15,973 nucleotides of DNA from NCBI GenBank assembly GCA_964369175.1, contig CAYJEM010000046.1, positions 1 through 15,973 of the forward strand, in the 5' to 3' direction. This DNA comes from Tannockella sp964369175. GTDB lineage: Bacteria > Bacillota_I > Bacilli_A > Erysipelotrichales > Coprobacillaceae. The notes under the pieces were generated by a model. It was not told the origin of the DNA. It worked only from the letters and a program-made list of their open reading frames with translations, and did no database searches. Positions within the stretch are counted from its first letter, which is position 1, and each line of letters starts with the position of its first letter. This document shows, piece after piece, positions 1 to 6,875 of the stretch. Made by a program: the position numbers and the translations under genes.

Positions 1-184
1 AACAAAAGAAGGTTATATATTTACAGGATATGAATATAACCCAGATACAAATACACTAACTGCAACGTGGCAACCAATAATGGTTGGACCAGTTACAGGT
101 GATGATACTGATACTCACTTATGGATTGGATCAATTTTAATTGCTATGATGGGAATTATTGTCTTAAAGAGAAGAGAAAAGTAA
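1..184 (+). CDS. C-terminal end of a wall-anchored repeat surface protein (5' truncated by the window)
   Basis: The first complete codon is at base 2 and the stop is TAA at 182-184, leaving 60 residues. They comprise the end of a repeat module (TKEGYIFTGYEYNPDTNTL then TATW), a spacer with GPVTGDDT, a hydrophobic helix (about LWIGSILIAMMGIIVL) and a basic tail KRREK. That order (sorting-type motif, membrane span, positive tail) is the layout of a sortase substrate, although the motif is VTGD and not LPxTG. The module is almost identical (21 of 23 residues) to one near the end of the 2234-residue protein at 9156-15860, so the two are paralogues. The protein would sit on the outer cell surface. 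The size and function of the missing N-terminal part cannot be told from this window. Confidence 0.85.
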   Translation, partial: TKEGYIFTGYEYNPDTNTLTATWQPIMVGPVTGDDTDTHLWIGSILIAMMGIIVLKRREK

Positions 185-193
185 ATAATGTTA

Positions 194-225
194 AAAGTGC
201 ACCCTCTAGTTTGAGGGTGCATTTT
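194..225 (+). terminator. Intrinsic terminator of the truncated surface-protein gene
   Basis: A perfect 8-bp GC-rich stem, GCACCCTC (199-206) with GAGGGTGC (213-220), closes a 6-nt loop and extends outward through A-T and G-T pairs into an A-run/T-run. It lies 10 bp after the stop codon and separates the surface-protein gene from the maturase gene. Confidence 0.88.
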
Positions 226-252
226 ACTTTGAATACATATTTCATTTGTAGT

Positions 253-263
253 TATGCTATAAT
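253..263 (+). promoter_or_regulatory. Extended -10 promoter of the sulfatase-maturase gene
   Basis: TATGCTATAAT contains a consensus -10 (TATAAT, 258-263) with the TGn extension directly upstream. No convincing -35 lies 16-18 bp upstream, which is common for extended -10 promoters. Transcription would start near 270, giving a leader of about 22 nt that contains the GGAG ribosome binding site at 279-282. Confidence 0.65.
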
Positions 264-291
264 AATAGATAAATAAATGGAGAAATCGGTA

Positions 292-1371
292 ATGAATGAA
301 TTAACAATATTAATCAAACCAGCAAGTAGTCTTTGTAATATGCGTTGTCGCTATTGTTTTTACTTTGATGTAAGTAGTCATCGTGAAATTGATAGTTATG
401 GAATTATGGAAAAGACAGTGATGCTAGAAGTAATAAAAAAAGCTTTTGAACAAAGCAATCCTAGTGGTATTATTCACTTTATTTTTCAAGGGGGAGAACC
501 AACGCTGGTGGGACTATCTTACTATAAAGCGTTTGTAAAAGAAGTAAAAAAGTACCAAAAAAATCAAAGAGTGTCTTATTCAATACAAACAAATGGAATC
601 CTACTCGATGAAAGTTGGTATCGGTTATTTAAAGATAATAACTTCTTAGTTGGACTGTCAATAGATGGCTTTAAAGAGAATATGGATATATACCGTTTAG
701 ATAATCAGTATAAACCAGTATTCAATCAAGTATTAAATACAATAAAACAACTTACAAAATACAATATTCAATATAATGTATTAACGGTTGTTACTAGTAA
801 CCTTTCAAGAAGTGCTAAAAAGTTATATACATTTTATCAGAAGTATAATATAAGATATGTTCAACTTATTCCTTGTTTACCACCTTTAAACAAAGGTGCT
901 GATGAACATTCTTTAAAACCAAGTCAATATCGTAAGTTCTATGTAGAATTATTTAGATTGTGGAAACAAGATGTAAGTACATCAAAATATATAGATATTA
1001 ATACATTCACAAACATTTTTACTTTATTGAATAATAAAAATCCATATCAATGTGGTATTGTTGGAAATTGTTCAACACAAATAATCATTGAGGCAAATGG
1101 TGATGTCTTTCCATGTGATTTTTATGTAACAGAAGAAAACAAGCTAGGTAGTATTCTAGATAATACATACCAAGAATTATTATATTCACCAGAAGCAAAA
1201 AGGTTTCTATGTAATAAGGTAAAAATCAAAGAAATATGTAAAAGCTGTCGTTATCTAAAAATATGTAATGGTGGCTGTAAAAGACAAAACACTACATTTT
1301 TAGGAGATACAGTATGTGGATATCAGGGATTGTTGGATGAAATATTTAAATACATTGAAAGTAGTTACTAA
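292..1371 (+). CDS. Anaerobic sulfatase-maturating enzyme (radical SAM/SPASM formylglycine-generating)
   Basis: It oxidises the active-site Cys (or Ser) of a sulfatase to C-alpha-formylglycine without oxygen, using S-adenosylmethionine and three [4Fe-4S] clusters in the cytoplasm. With the start at 292 (359 aa), the radical SAM motif CNMRCRYC places Cys15, Cys19 and Cys22 exactly where I recall them in the Clostridium perfringens enzyme. SPASM cysteines are visible at 254, 260, 275, 316, 319, 325, 329 and 342 (GX4C, then CX2CX5CX3C, then a last C). Asp276 directly follows Cys275, matching the proposed catalytic Asp of the family. An in-frame ATG at 277 exists, but GGAG at 279-282 overlaps it and is spaced 9 nt from the ATG at 292, so 292 is preferred. 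The likely client is the Cys-type sulfatase at 2823-4160. The gene has its own promoter and converges on the regulator genes. Confidence 0.93.
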   Translation: MNELTILIKPASSLCNMRCRYCFYFDVSSHREIDSYGIMEKTVMLEVIKKAFEQSNPSGIIHFIFQGGEPTLVGLSYYKAFVKEVKKYQKNQRVSYSIQTNGILLDESWYRLFKDNNFLVGLSIDGFKENMDIYRLDNQYKPVFNQVLNTIKQLTKYNIQYNVLTVVTSNLSRSAKKLYTFYQKYNIRYVQLIPCLPPLNKGADEHSLKPSQYRKFYVELFRLWKQDVSTSKYIDINTFTNIFTLLNNKNPYQCGIVGNCSTQIIIEANGDVFPCDFYVTEENKLGSILDNTYQELLYSPEAKRFLCNKVKIKEICKSCRYLKICNGGCKRQNTTFLGDTVCGYQGLLDEIFKYIESSY

Positions 1372-1382
1372 TAATAACTACT
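1360..1382. terminator. Possible weak bidirectional terminator between convergent genes
   Basis: The inverted repeat AGTAGTTA / TAACTACT (8-bp arms, 7-nt loop) spans the stop codons of the maturase (1369-1371) and the downstream regulator (1378-1380). It is AT-rich and has only short T-runs on either side, so termination would be weak. It is nevertheless the only hairpin between two genes that converge with 6 bp between them. Confidence 0.35.
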
Positions 1383-2028
1383 CTTTATGTATATTATGTT
1401 GTAAATAGTATTGTTTGGGAGTGATACCAACATAGCTCTTGAACATCTTAGAAAAATAACTATATGTACTAAAGTTATTAACACTCGCAATTTCAATTAA
1501 TGAATCCGTAGTATAGTGCAGTATTTCTTGTATCTGTTTGATTTTATGTTCTTGAATATATGAAGTAATTGTTTGCTTCATTTCTTTTTTAAAGAGCGTA
1601 GACACATAGGACTTGTTTAGCTTGCAGTGAGTTGCAACATCTTCTAGGCGAATCCATGATGAACTAGGCATATGAATATAGTTTAATATATGGTGAATAG
1701 TTGGATGTAGACTTCTAGAAAAAGCATAAAGGACATTATAATAATCAAGAATTATGGTGTATTCAAAATCAAGTAATTGTTCAAGCGTATCTTTAGTGAG
1801 TAATATATTAATATGATGTTCACTTAGATATAAACAATAACTTGCAGGGATATGATGAAATATTAAGGATCTAGATAATGTCGTAGTTGTTTGAATTAAT
1901 TCAATGTACTTTTCTAAGTATGTTGGATTATGCTTGCTTTGGTATTCTTCGATGTAGCTTAGTAAACGTGGCTTAGTTGATATAAGTAAAACATCGACTA
2001 ATGTATGTTGATAGTATAATGATTTCAT
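1378..2028 (-). CDS. AraC-family transcriptional regulator (second of a tandem pair)
   Basis: The protein has 216 residues. The C-terminal ~100 residues form the AraC/XylS double helix-turn-helix. The first helix pair is around RLEDVATHCKLNKSYVSTLF. The family signature is around NFSTYSYFSKMFKSYVGITP, followed by KQY. The N-terminal ~115 residues are not a recognisable sugar-binding cupin and look mostly helical, so the ligand is unknown. The gene lies 10 bp downstream of the other AraC gene on the same strand, and its ribosome binding site (AAAGGA) follows that gene's stop directly, so the two are co-transcribed. The position beside the sulfatase operon and maturase suggests control of those genes (inference). 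Family assignment is firm; the target is not. Confidence 0.88.
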   Translation of the reverse strand: MKSLYYQHTLVDVLLISTKPRLLSYIEEYQSKHNPTYLEKYIELIQTTTTLSRSLIFHHIPASYCLYLSEHHINILLTKDTLEQLLDFEYTIILDYYNVLYAFSRSLHPTIHHILNYIHMPSSSWIRLEDVATHCKLNKSYVSTLFKKEMKQTITSYIQEHKIKQIQEILHYTTDSLIEIASVNNFSTYSYFSKMFKSYVGITPKQYYLQHNIHKE

Positions 2029-2038
2029 AAGCGTCCTT

Positions 2039-2716
2039 TCAGGTGTTTAATAATAAGAATTGTTTTGTAGTAATTGTTGTTTTTTGCTTAAATACACGGT
2101 TCATATATTCTATTGTTGAAAATCCAACTTCATCAATAATTTGTTGATATGATTTACCATCAAGTAAAGCAATTTTTATGTATGATATCTTTCTGTCGAT
2201 AATATATGATTCTAACGATTGATGATAATACTTTTTAAAAATGGCACTACAATGTGATGTGCTATAACCAATGTTACTGGCGATATGATGCACAGTAGCA
2301 TTTTTAATATTACTAGATACAGCTTTTACAATCTTAAATACGATTGGTGAAGAAACACGATAACTTGATGTATATAGTTTGTAGAAATCTTCTACAATTT
2401 GAATTTCTAATAAAAATAGTTTTGATAAGTTTTTATCTTCTTGAATTTCTAGGCATTTAGAAATATAGTTGGTTTGAAGTATTTCAATATCATTTATATT
2501 ACATCCGTGAGAGATACATTGAATTGATAATGATTGAATAAATACTATGATATTTTTTATATAGTTACTAAAATAAAAATTTGAATTATCTTGTTGTAAT
2601 GTAGTTATTAGATTCTTTGTTTTATCAAGTTCATAATTGGAAAACAAATGAAGAATACGTAGTTCTTGATTATGGGTAAAACGATGACTAAACATTTCTT
2701 TTGGCAGTGTTATCAT
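2039..2716 (-). CDS. AraC-family transcriptional regulator (first of a tandem pair)
   Basis: The protein has 225 residues from the ATG at 2716. The C-terminal ~90 residues carry an AraC-type helix-turn-helix (TVHHIASNIGYSTSHCSAIF, then VGFSTIEYMNRVFKQKTTIT ending in TKQF). The N-terminal region is helical without a known ligand domain, as in its neighbour at 1378-2028, and the pair probably arose by duplication followed by strong divergence. A longer reading from an ATG at 2743 is possible. However, that ATG lies inside the probable -10 element, whereas GGAG at 2722-2725 sits 5 nt before the ATG at 2716, so the shorter start is chosen. It is divergent from the sulfatase operon, the usual arrangement for a local activator. 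Confidence 0.88.
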   Translation of the reverse strand: MITLPKEMFSHRFTHNQELRILHLFSNYELDKTKNLITTLQQDNSNFYFSNYIKNIIVFIQSLSIQCISHGCNINDIEILQTNYISKCLEIQEDKNLSKLFLLEIQIVEDFYKLYTSSYRVSSPIVFKIVKAVSSNIKNATVHHIASNIGYSTSHCSAIFKKYYHQSLESYIIDRKISYIKIALLDGKSYQQIIDEVGFSTIEYMNRVFKQKTTITTKQFLLLNT

Positions 2717-2733
2717 AAAAACTCCTTTTTCAT

Positions 2734-2744
2734 AGTATATCATA
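2734..2744 (-). promoter_or_regulatory. Extended -10 promoter of the AraC gene pair
   Basis: Read on the - strand this is TATGATATACT: TATACT (2739-2734) preceded by a TGn extension. It matches the pattern of the maturase and topB promoters. Transcription would begin near 2727, leaving a very short leader before the GGAG site and the ATG at 2716. No clear -35 is seen. Confidence 0.55.
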
Positions 2745-2772
2745 GAATATTACTAATTATATAGATATTGTG

Positions 2773-2802
2773 TTGTTTTTGTTTTTTTATAAACGATATG
2801 AT
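2773..2802 (+). promoter_or_regulatory. Candidate promoter of the sulfatase-GH13-amidohydrolase operon
   Basis: TTGTTT (2773-2778) and TATGAT (2797-2802) with an 18-bp spacer are the best -35/-10 pair in the 106-bp divergent region. The leader would be only ~14 nt but still includes GGAGG (2810-2814). The -35 is weak, consistent with a need for an activator. A loose direct repeat, GAATATT (2745-2751) and GATATTG (2764-2770), is spaced about two helical turns and could be AraC half-sites, but in AT-rich DNA this is weak evidence. Confidence 0.35.
2788..2801. promoter_or_regulatory. Degenerate cre-like (CcpA) site over the sulfatase promoter
   Basis: TATAAACGATATGA fits the cre consensus TGWAANCGNTNWCA at every defined position except the second and thirteenth. 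It keeps the central CG and overlaps the proposed -10. Two mismatches at conserved outer positions make it doubtful as a real operator. Confidence 0.25.
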
Positions 2803-2822
2803 GATTATCGGAGGAAGTTGAC

Positions 2823-4160
2823 ATGAAGAAACCAAATGTAGTAGTAATTGTAGCTGACCAATGGTCAAAGAGGGTAGCTGATGGTAGAAATAATGCACCA
2901 CATGTACAAACACCTGGATTAACACGCTTGTTGGAAGAAGGTGTATCATTCGATAATAGTTATAGTGTGTTCCCATTATGTTGTCCAACACGAGCAAGCT
3001 TTTATACTGGAATGTATCCACATCATCATAATATTAATGATAACGAAGAAATTATTCGTATATTTAAAGGAAAACTTGATAAGCGTGATGATATAAAAAC
3101 AATGGGTGAATATTTCAAAGATGCCGGATATAAAACAGCATATTTTGGGAAGGAACATGCTGGTGGATATGGATGGGATGGAATAGACGAATTTGGTTCT
3201 ATGAAGTATACCGGTGGTGGAATGCTTGCAGAAGGAAGTGTTTACGATCAAATATTTTTTAAAGATGCAATTGATTATTTAAAAGAGGAACACAATACTC
3301 CATTTTATATGACATTATCTTTAATAAACCCTCATGATATATGTAAAGTAATTGGTGGTAAGGTAAAAGGAGCAACAATGGCAGATGCAATCTTCTTTTG
3401 TCGTGACGATAGTGAACCATATCTTAGAAATAGTCCAAGAGCAAGCTTGCCTACAAACTTTGATGCCCCTTTACATAAAGGGATGATTAAAGAAAATGAT
3501 TATATGTTTGAAGATATTAAAGATATGAATGAAAATGATTGGATACGTTATATCTCAACATATCAGTTATTAATTGAAAAAACAGATATGTTTATTGAAA
3601 TGATCAATGATACTTTAAAAGCAAGAGGGTTAGATAAAGATACAATTATTGTCTTTACAAGCGATCATGGGGATATGATGGGAAGTCATGGAATCTTTTC
3701 AAAAGTTCCATTCTATGAAGAATCAGTAAAAACACCATTTGTGATATCACAACCAGGAGTAATACCAGCAGGTAAAATAAATACGAATTCATTAATTAGT
3801 TCAATTGATCTAATGCCAACATTATTAGACCTATGCAATATTTCATTAGAAAAAGAAATCGATGGAAAATCATTTAAACAATCATGTTTAGAACCAACCG
3901 TATCTACTCATGATATAATGTACTCACAAAATGATACTGGTAGAATGATACGTTTTCAAGATTATAAGTACAGTATTAGTGAAATGGACGGTACCGTCCA
4001 TCATGTTCTATTTGATTTGAAAAATGACCCAGGTGAATATAATAATGTATATCAAAAAGAAGAATATAAAGAAATAAGTGAAAAGTTAAATACAATGCTC
4101 TTAGAACATTTAAAGCAACAAAATATAGATATAGCTTATCACTATAATTATGGAGGATAG
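2823..4160 (+). CDS. Cys-type sulfatase (type I, formylglycine-dependent)
   Basis: It hydrolyses a sulfate ester, probably on a carbohydrate. The protein has 445 residues. The sulfatase signature CCPTRASFYTG begins at Cys53, the residue converted to formylglycine, with Arg57 completing C-x-P-x-R. Metal-site residues are visible at Asp12 (in VVIVADQW, the ADQ form also seen in choline-sulfatase-like members) and at Asp281-His282 (TSDHGD). GKEHAGG and the SVKTPF stretch are further conserved family landmarks. There is no signal peptide, so the enzyme should be cytoplasmic and act after substrate uptake. The start is supported by GGAGG at 2810-2814. It is the first gene of the operon, and the maturase at 292-1371 is its obvious activator. 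The exact sulfatase subfamily and substrate cannot be assigned from sequence alone. Confidence 0.93.
   Translation: MKKPNVVVIVADQWSKRVADGRNNAPHVQTPGLTRLLEEGVSFDNSYSVFPLCCPTRASFYTGMYPHHHNINDNEEIIRIFKGKLDKRDDIKTMGEYFKDAGYKTAYFGKEHAGGYGWDGIDEFGSMKYTGGGMLAEGSVYDQIFFKDAIDYLKEEHNTPFYMTLSLINPHDICKVIGGKVKGATMADAIFFCRDDSEPYLRNSPRASLPTNFDAPLHKGMIKENDYMFEDIKDMNENDWIRYISTYQLLIEKTDMFIEMINDTLKARGLDKDTIIVFTSDHGDMMGSHGIFSKVPFYEESVKTPFVISQPGVIPAGKINTNSLISSIDLMPTLLDLCNISLEKEIDGKSFKQSCLEPTVSTHDIMYSQNDTGRMIRFQDYKYSISEMDGTVHHVLFDLKNDPGEYNNVYQKEEYKEISEKLNTMLLEHLKQQNIDIAYHYNYGG
3984..4001. repeat. Perfect 18-bp palindrome inside the sulfatase gene
   Basis: ATGGACGGTACCGTCCAT is self-complementary over 18 bp with no spacer and encodes MDGTVH in the sulfatase frame. 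It is GC-richer than its surroundings. It could be a protein-binding or restriction-methylation site, or a coincidence of codon use. Confidence 0.6.
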
Positions 4161-4165
4161 AAAAG

Positions 4166-5962
4166 ATGAATATAGCAGCAATAAAACATGAAACAAAAAG
4201 TAGATATGCATATGCATATGATGAAACAACATTACATTTAAAGATACTTGTAGCAAAAAATGATATTAAAGGTGGCTATGTAAAAGCTGCTGACCCATTT
4301 AATTGGTTTCCCAATGAAGATGGGGAGTACAAATTTGACACAGAAAGTGTTTATAATGAAAAATTACAATATATCGGTGAAACACAGTCTCATGATATAT
4401 ATTTTTGTGAGTTAAAAGATTGTGAGTCAAAACGTATCCGTTATAGTTTTATTTTAGAAGGAAATGATGGTAGAACATATAGTTATGGTGTTAAATGCTT
4501 AGATGTTAGTGATAACTTAGATAAGATTGATGGATTATACAATTCATTGAACTTTCCATTTTTAAATGAAGAGGATATTTACAAAGCACCAGCATGGGTT
4601 AAAGATGCAATTTGGTATCAAATTAATGTTGGAAGTTATAGTAATGATGGTAAAGATTGTCAAACAAATACAGAAGGTAACTTTAAAGGTTTACTTAAAA
4701 AATTAGATTATATTCAAGAGATGGGATATACGGCATTATATTTTACACCAATCTTTGAAGGTGCTAGTTGGCATAATTATGATACAACTGATTATTTTAA
4801 ACTTGCTCCTTATTTAGGTACAAATGAAGAATTTAAAGAATTTATGATTGAAGCCCATAAGCGTGGATTAAAAGTTATGTTAGATGGTGTATTTAATCAC
4901 TGTGGGCCACTACATCCATTTTTCCAAGATGTAATTAAACATGGAAAAGATTCAAAGTACTTTGATTGTTTCTATATTTATGATGAAAACAAACCAGTTA
5001 TCAAAGGTCCGATTAACGAAGATGGAACATATGAAGAAGTTGTTGCTAAAGACTTAAATTATCGTACATTTGGATATACTTCATATATGCCAAAAATAAA
5101 TACGGGACACCCATTATGGAAAGAACATTTATTAGAAGTTGGTAAACATTGGGTAGAAGAATATGGGATTGATGGTTGGCGTTTGGATGTATCTAATGAG
5201 GTCTCACATGATTTTTGGCGTGCATATCGAAAACATGTTAAAGCAGTAAATCCTGAGTGTTATATTATGGGTGAAAACTGGGATGATTCATATCCATGGC
5301 TGCAAGGTGATCAGTTTGATTCAGTAATGAACTATTCATTTACAAACGCAGTATGGGGGTTATTAAATCATAAAATGACTCATAAAATACCATTAAATGT
5401 AGAAGAATATATGCAATCAATTAATGAATTACGTGTATTATATCCAGAAGGTGTAAATGAACATATGTTTAACTTGATATCTAGTCATGATGTAGATAGA
5501 GTTTTAAACGCTTTAGATAACGACGTGGATAAAGTATTACAAGCATATGTATTATTGATGACATATAGTGGGGCACCATGTGTATACTACGGGGATGAAG
5601 TTGGAATGGTAGGGGCAGAACTATCAAACCGTACACCAATGATTTTCGATGAAAGTATGCAAAATACAGATATTCAAGCGCATGTAAAAAAACTAATTTC
5701 ATTACGTAAACAATATCCAGTATTGAAGAATCAAAATTTTATATGGAATAGTACAGATACAACAACGAATACACTTGTATTTACTAAAGAGGGCATTGAA
5801 CCAATTACTGTTATTATTAATGTTTCTGATAAAAATCAAGAAGTTGTGTTACCAACAAATATACAAGATACTACTGTTAATGATATTTACAATGATACAA
5901 CAATTACAACTATGAAAGGAATAGAAGTAGAAGCAAAAGGCTTTTATATTCTAAAGAAATAA
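4166..5962 (+). CDS. GH13 alpha-glucan hydrolase, neopullulanase/cyclomaltodextrinase-like
   Basis: It hydrolyses alpha-1,4 (and possibly alpha-1,6) links of malto-oligosaccharides, cyclodextrins or related glucans. The protein has 598 residues: an N-terminal beta domain (~1-120, CBM34-like), a catalytic barrel (~145-510) and a C-terminal beta domain. All four GH13 motifs are present: DGVFNH (D240-H245), GWRLD with the nucleophile Asp341, GENWDD with the acid/base Glu370, and SSHDVDR with Asp442. The LDYIQEMGYTALYFTPIFE and HNYDTTDYF segments are typical of subfamily 20. The FPDRF found early in the barrel of many relatives is replaced by NVGSYSND, so the substrate may differ. There is no signal peptide, so it should be cytoplasmic. 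Its GGAGG (4152-4156) lies within the end of the sulfatase gene, with 5 bp between stop and start, indicating coupled translation. Confidence 0.92.
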   Translation: MNIAAIKHETKSRYAYAYDETTLHLKILVAKNDIKGGYVKAADPFNWFPNEDGEYKFDTESVYNEKLQYIGETQSHDIYFCELKDCESKRIRYSFILEGNDGRTYSYGVKCLDVSDNLDKIDGLYNSLNFPFLNEEDIYKAPAWVKDAIWYQINVGSYSNDGKDCQTNTEGNFKGLLKKLDYIQEMGYTALYFTPIFEGASWHNYDTTDYFKLAPYLGTNEEFKEFMIEAHKRGLKVMLDGVFNHCGPLHPFFQDVIKHGKDSKYFDCFYIYDENKPVIKGPINEDGTYEEVVAKDLNYRTFGYTSYMPKINTGHPLWKEHLLEVGKHWVEEYGIDGWRLDVSNEVSHDFWRAYRKHVKAVNPECYIMGENWDDSYPWLQGDQFDSVMNYSFTNAVWGLLNHKMTHKIPLNVEEYMQSINELRVLYPEGVNEHMFNLISSHDVDRVLNALDNDVDKVLQAYVLLMTYSGAPCVYYGDEVGMVGAELSNRTPMIFDESMQNTDIQAHVKKLISLRKQYPVLKNQNFIWNSTDTTTNTLVFTKEGIEPITVIINVSDKNQEVVLPTNIQDTTVNDIYNDTTITTMKGIEVEAKGFYILKK

Positions 5963-5963
5963 T

Positions 5964-6752
5964 ATGATTATTGATGCACATATTCACATGGGTAAATTTC
6001 AATCAATGAATGGTTATATTGATATGTCAAAAGCGGTTATTCTTGAATCAATGAGAAAATATAATGTTGATTATTGTATCTTATCAAATATAAATGGAAT
6101 TGAAGCATCTCATGATGGTGAAATTCAAGATCAAGATGAACGTAATCAAATTGATATTAATAAAGCTGCAATTTTATTTGTCAGAGAACATAGTGATAAA
6201 TTAGCAATGTTACTATGGGCTAGACCATTGTTAGATGGAAAAGATGACAATTTTGAACAATTATTAATTGATAATATAGATATTATAAAAGGAATAAAAG
6301 TTCATCCACTGCATTCAAAGTTAGAGTTAGATGATCCAAAGATGGAATACTATATTAACTTATGTAGTAAATATCAAATACCAATGTTAGTTCATACTGC
6401 AAATACATATTCACATCCTAAAATTGTATTTGAAGTAGCAAAAAAATATCCAGATGTTAATTTTGTAATGGGACATATGGGTTTAGGCATGGACAATACA
6501 ATTGCTGCAAAACTAATGGCAATGCAACCAAATTTGTATGGTGATACAGCATGGGTAGAGTATAACAAGCTGCCAGAATTAATAGCGATTTGTGGTGAAG
6601 ATAAAATACTATTTGGAACCGATAGTCCAATAGATGGCGTAGATACATATGGTAAAGAATTTTATCAACCATATTTTGAAAACAAACTACTAACAAAAAT
6701 ACAAACACAAAAGATATTTGTTGATAATGCTAAAAAAGTATATAACATATAA
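5964..6752 (+). CDS. TIM-barrel amidohydrolase (Amidohydro_2, COG2159-like)
   Basis: This is a metal-dependent hydrolase or decarboxylase-type protein of 262 residues. The metal-site pattern is His6-x-His8 (DAHIHMG), His144 (MLVHTA), His171 (MGHMG) and Asp220 (FGTDSP), as expected for amidohydrolases with a single-metal site. His114 (KVHP) lies in the strand where other subtypes carry a carbamylated lysine. Only 1 nt separates it from the GH13 stop codon and its own ribosome binding site is poor, so translation probably depends on re-initiation from the upstream gene. As last gene of the operon it should serve the same pathway as the sulfatase and glucan hydrolase. I cannot name its substrate; lactone, amide and decarboxylation chemistry all occur in this family. 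Confidence 0.82.
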   Translation: MIIDAHIHMGKFQSMNGYIDMSKAVILESMRKYNVDYCILSNINGIEASHDGEIQDQDERNQIDINKAAILFVREHSDKLAMLLWARPLLDGKDDNFEQLLIDNIDIIKGIKVHPLHSKLELDDPKMEYYINLCSKYQIPMLVHTANTYSHPKIVFEVAKKYPDVNFVMGHMGLGMDNTIAAKLMAMQPNLYGDTAWVEYNKLPELIAICGEDKILFGTDSPIDGVDTYGKEFYQPYFENKLLTKIQTQKIFVDNAKKVYNI

Positions 6753-6780
6753 AAGACACAGCTTCCAAGCTGTGTCTTTT
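6751..6780 (+). terminator. Strong intrinsic terminator of the sulfatase operon
   Basis: A perfect 14-bp inverted repeat, AAAAGACACAGCTT (6751-6764) and AAGCTGTGTCTTTT (6767-6780), starts inside the amidohydrolase stop codon and ends in a T-run. Its flanking A-run and T-run mean it could also work in the reverse direction. Confidence 0.92.
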
Positions 6781-6824
6781 CTGTTGTAGTGATAAAGTAT
6801 ATATAATGCGATATAATAGTGTAC

Positions 6825-6853
6825 TTACATCATAGTAGAAAATATGCTAGAAT
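6825..6853 (+). promoter_or_regulatory. Probable topB promoter
   Basis: TTACAT (6825-6830), a 17-bp spacer and TAGAAT (6848-6853) with a TGC extension just upstream (TATGCTAGAAT). This repeats the extended -10 form seen before the maturase. A GAGG ribosome binding site (6865-6868) lies 7 nt before the topB ATG. Two other TATAAT sequences (6802-6807 and 6812-6817) have no usable -35 but could contribute. Confidence 0.55.
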
Positions 6854-6875
6854 AGAAAGGAAATGAGGTACATAT

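Noticed and set aside
12..23. Thought the first gene fragment might be a pseudogene
   Set aside because: The frame is open to a proper stop with an intact anchor and terminator; only the window edge truncates it.
2776..2788. T-rich tract in the divergent promoter region, considered as a terminator
   Set aside because: No stable stem precedes it, and it sits between two promoters and not behind a gene.
2740..3021. Open frame of 93 codons on the - strand over the sulfatase start
   Set aside because: It lies antisense to the well-supported sulfatase, has no ribosome binding site or family features, and would span the divergent promoters.
4204..4219. 16-bp AT-rich palindrome (ATATGC units) near the GH13 start
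   Set aside because: It is a short tandem repeat encoding YAYAY in the N-terminal domain; low complexity explains the symmetry.
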